Below, piece after piece: positions 6,073 to 7,926 of a DNA stretch of 7,926 nt. The stretch is from Actinomycetota bacterium. GTDB taxonomy: Bacteria; Actinomycetota; Humimicrobiia; Humimicrobiales; Humimicrobiaceae. Location of the stretch: positions 1-7,926 of the forward strand of contig JACIXO010000051.1 in the NCBI GenBank assembly GCA_014360385.1, read 5' to 3'. Each line of letters begins with the position of its first letter. The stretch's first letter is position 1. Under the pieces are notes generated by a model that made no database searches, was not told the DNA's origin, and was given only the letters and a program-made list of their open reading frames with translations. The position numbers were made by a program, and so were the translations under genes.

Positions 6073-6237
6073 ATGTGGAAAGGGTATTTATTTAAATTCT
6101 TTTATTATGTTTTTTATTTAGTGATTGTAACACTTGCAATAATAATCTTTCTTAGAACAATAAACCCCGAGATTTCAAACCCACTCATAAACTATCACTT
6201 AGATAAAATCTTTAAATTCCTCGAGAAAGTCTTTTAG
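6073..6237 (+). CDS. Candidate 54-aa single-helix membrane protein or gene remnant
   Basis: An ATG at 6073 opens 54 codons ending at TAG 6235-6237. AGGG at 6060-6063 is 9 nt upstream, an acceptable Shine-Dalgarno position. The product has a basic, aromatic N-terminus (MWKGYLFKFF) running into one strong hydrophobic helix at about 9-27, then a polar tail with LDKIFKFLEK near the end. I do not recognise it with confidence. The layout (short basic start, one helix, then a HLDK...FLE motif) faintly recalls the N-terminus of VanZ-like proteins, which would make it a truncated remnant. However, that motif lies wholly in DNA that also encodes the RmlD C-terminus on the other strand, so the likeness may be accidental. 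Its last 39 nt overlap that gene tail to tail. It could be a real small protein, a remnant, or a chance ORF in AT-rich DNA. Confidence 0.4.
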   Translation: MWKGYLFKFFYYVFYLVIVTLAIIIFLRTINPEISNPLINYHLDKIFKFLEKVF

Positions 6238-7077
6238 AGCATCTTTCCATTCTCTCATGTAAAATATATTTCTTTTTTCCAGCTTAAAATTCGAAAGAAC
6301 CGAATAGGAAGGCCTTTTAGCCTTTCTATCTACAAGGTCTTTGCTCTTAATAGGCTCGATATTAACAGGTGCAGCAGACACCTTGCTTAAGTTTATTAAG
6401 ATATTAAAAATTTCTTTAGCAAATTCATACCAGCTACACTGTCCATTATTAGTAGCATGGTAAATGCCGTACATTTTTGTCTCTATTAAAGAATAAATGC
6501 ATTCTGCAAGATCCTTACTATAAGTGGGAGTACAGATTTGATCATCTACTACTTTAAGCACGCCCTTGGTTTTAGAATCTTTAGAATTTTTTATAATGGT
6601 TTCTACAAAGTTCTTGCCATACTTACTATAAATTCCGGTAGTCCGTATAATATAAAACTTTTCAATAATCTGACTTACTACTCTTTCACCTCCCAGTTTT
6701 GATTTCCCATATACGCTAAGAGGATTTGGTTCGTCATACTCAGTATAAGGAGAAGTTTTCTTCCCGTCAAAAACATAGTCTGTACTTATATAAACGAACT
6801 CACACTTGTATCTAGAAGCCACCAGAGCAAGATTCTCTGTACCAAGACAATTTACTAGATATGCTTTTTCAGCATTATCCTCACATCCATCAACATCAGT
6901 ATAAGCTGCGCAGTGTATCACTATATCCGGTTCCACCAAGGAAAACTTATCTTCAACAGCTTTTATATCAGTAATATCCATATCCATGTCAAAGCCAAAA
7001 ACTTCATGCTTTTTCGGAGCAATATTTATAAGTTCTGAACCAAGTTGCCCTCTACTCCCGGTAATTAGAATTCTCAT
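6199..7077 (-). CDS. rfbD: dTDP-4-dehydrorhamnose reductase
   Basis: This 292-aa protein has normal family length and catalyses the last step of dTDP-L-rhamnose synthesis, the NAD(P)H-dependent reduction of dTDP-4-dehydro-L-rhamnose in the cytoplasm. The Rossmann motif GSRGQLG is at 7-13. HCAAYTDVDGCE (55-66) is the hallmark RmlD block. STDYVFDG is at 98-105, the Y123-x3-K127 catalytic pair sits in YGKSKLGGE, and RPSYSVLSN at 255-263 is a typical C-terminal block. Two usually conserved positions differ: the RTSW[VL]Y segment is RTTGIY (145-150), and the DQ.G.PT segment is DQICTPT (179-185). A related RmlD-like reductase with another dTDP-sugar is therefore possible. The start is backed by AGAGGGAG just upstream, with GAGG 6 nt before the ATG. 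The rmlA, B and C partners are not in the window. The gene runs opposite to the main cluster and overlaps the small ORF at its 3' end. Also named rmlD. Confidence 0.92.
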   Translation of the reverse strand: MRILITGSRGQLGSELINIAPKKHEVFGFDMDMDITDIKAVEDKFSLVEPDIVIHCAAYTDVDGCEDNAEKAYLVNCLGTENLALVASRYKCEFVYISTDYVFDGKKTSPYTEYDEPNPLSVYGKSKLGGERVVSQIIEKFYIIRTTGIYSKYGKNFVETIIKNSKDSKTKGVLKVVDDQICTPTYSKDLAECIYSLIETKMYGIYHATNNGQCSWYEFAKEIFNILINLSKVSAAPVNIEPIKSKDLVDRKAKRPSYSVLSNFKLEKRNIFYMREWKDALKDFLEEFKDFI

Positions 7078-7186
7078 TAACTCCCTCTAAAGTCCTTAAA
7101 TTAAATATTCCAAGCTTTCTCTGAAGTATGACACAGTTCTTCAATAAAAATTCTAAAATTCTCAAACTAAATAAAGCTTTCTTTTA

Positions 7187-7206
7187 TAACTAGTTCTTTC
7201 TAGTTA
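7187..7206. other. AT-rich inverted repeat between the two minus-strand genes
   Basis: TAACTAG (7187-7193) and CTAGTTA (7200-7206) are exact reverse complements around a TTCTTT spacer. It lies in the 170-nt gap between the membrane-protein gene and rfbD. Read on the minus strand it is not followed by a T run, so a terminator for the upstream gene is not supported. An operator or a chance palindrome is possible. Confidence 0.3.
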
Positions 7207-7247
7207 AATTATTATAGATTTTTATAGTTTTACTTCTATGCAATAAA

Positions 7248-7926
7248 CTAAGTAGCTTGATTTTGTTCTTCTTTTTCTTCTTTTATTTTATAAAATGGCA
7301 TACTTATTATAATAAGAGATATAAGCCCAAGAGTCCCACTAAATAGTAGAAGGGTGATATGATAAGTAAATCCAACTTTAATAGAAACCTCAGGATTGAA
7401 ACCCAGTAGTACAAAAGCAAGAGTAAATGCCCCCTCATAAGTTCCTAACCCAGCAAGAGAGTGGGTGGGAAGAACCCCTGATATTTCAGCAGCAACAGTT
7501 CCTAAAAGTATAACCCAGTATGGGAGATCAGAAAGAGTGTATCCCATAGGCTTCATTATGGCATAAACTAAAAAATAATAAGAGCTAAACTTCATAACTC
7601 TTATAGCTAAGGAAGAAAGGTAAACTTTAGAATAAATTTTCCTTTCATGAATTATCTCGATATTTTGGTTAATATCAACAAGTTTTCTATATATGGTCTG
7701 CAAAACCTTACTTTTCCCTATTCTAAACTTGTCTAAAATCTTACCCAGGATATTAATAAAAAAACCAATAACCTTAGATAAATAAAAAAGAATAAGAAGA
7801 GTAAACAAAAGAAGCCCGATTACTACCACCAGGAACGCGGTCGAAGATATGGAGAACCTATTGATACCAACAACTATAATTGAGAGTACTACGAGAGAAA
7901 AAACAATTACTAAATCAAAAATCAAA
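7248..7926 (-). CDS. Second LPG_synthase_TM membrane protein, 5' part outside window
   Basis: The frame is open from the window edge to TAG at 7248-7250, about 225 residues. The first codon in frame is TTG at 7925, but family proteins are about 300-340 aa, and the N-terminal signature blocks (RW and the NN..P...GGD region) are absent. The gene therefore almost surely starts beyond the window, and the TTG is an internal Leu. What is seen is the C-terminal two thirds: membrane segments near 3-20, 28-48, 104-127, 134-152 and 183-209, with the family's conserved re-entrant block in the form LPTHSLAGLGTYEGA at 152-166. That block differs clearly from the IPISIGGIGVREN form in the gene at 4750, placing the two proteins in different subgroups. 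The tail is acidic and polar (KIKEEKEEQNQ). Neighbour context suggests handling of a lipid-linked sugar; substrate unknown. It may share a transcript with rfbD, 170 nt downstream. Confidence 0.87.
   Translation of the reverse strand, partial: LIFDLVIVFSLVVLSIIVVGINRFSISSTAFLVVVIGLLLFTLLILFYLSKVIGFFINILGKILDKFRIGKSKVLQTIYRKLVDINQNIEIIHERKIYSKVYLSSLAIRVMKFSSYYFLVYAIMKPMGYTLSDLPYWVILLGTVAAEISGVLPTHSLAGLGTYEGAFTLAFVLLGFNPEVSIKVGFTYHITLLLFSGTLGLISLIIISMPFYKIKEEKEEQNQAT

Noticed and set aside
5988..6095. 35-codon plus-strand ORF starting at the ATG in the repeat-rich gap
   Set aside because: No ribosome binding site; it is built from the local DNA repeats (two MN..LE-like units) and overlaps the better-supported 54-codon ORF in another frame.
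7923..7925. TTG at the right edge as the true start of the second LPG_synthase_TM gene
   Set aside because: The protein would lack about 100 residues including the conserved N-terminal blocks, and the frame stays open to the edge. The gene is better read as truncated by the window.

Overview
This is an AT-rich stretch (by eye roughly one third G+C) that reads as part of a bacterial surface-glycan or glycolipid biosynthesis locus. Several starts carry recognisable Shine-Dalgarno sequences (GAGG or GAAGGA types). Arginine is mostly AGA and isoleucine often ATA. A dTDP-rhamnose pathway enzyme is present. Together these suggest a low-GC bacterium, possibly an anaerobe or thermophile, but the sequence alone does not fix the taxon.

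Layout: positions 1-147 hold the last 48 codons of a sugar-nucleotide epimerase that begins outside the window. Five plus-strand genes follow: a membrane-anchored family 2 glycosyltransferase (306-1310), a radical SAM/SPASM enzyme (1543-2634), an extended-SDR NAD-dependent epimerase/dehydratase (2885-3871), a left-handed beta-helix acetyltransferase (3965-4711, start moved from an upstream TTG), and a polytopic protein of the LPG_synthase_TM / AglD-like family (4750-5733). A probable intrinsic terminator lies at 5810-5836. Next comes an AT-rich, repeat-bearing gap and a candidate 54-aa one-helix membrane ORF (6073-6237). Two minus-strand genes converge on this point: dTDP-4-dehydrorhamnose reductase (6199-7077) and a second LPG_synthase_TM protein of a different subtype (7248 to the window edge, 5' end missing).

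How the genes may work together (inference): the epimerase and RmlD make or modify nucleotide sugars. The GT2 enzyme would put a sugar on a polyprenyl-phosphate carrier. The acetyltransferase would decorate a sugar, and the LPG_synthase_TM proteins would act on or move a lipid-linked product in the membrane. The radical SAM/SPASM enzyme is the least predictable member and the best candidate for an unusual chemical step. The genes from 2885 to 5733 are spaced closely enough (93 and 38 nt) to be one transcript; 306-1310 and 1543-2634 are separated by gaps of over 200 nt and may have their own promoters.

No tRNA, rRNA, CRISPR array, insertion sequence or phage gene was seen. The intergenic gaps contain an unusual number of short imperfect tandem duplications.
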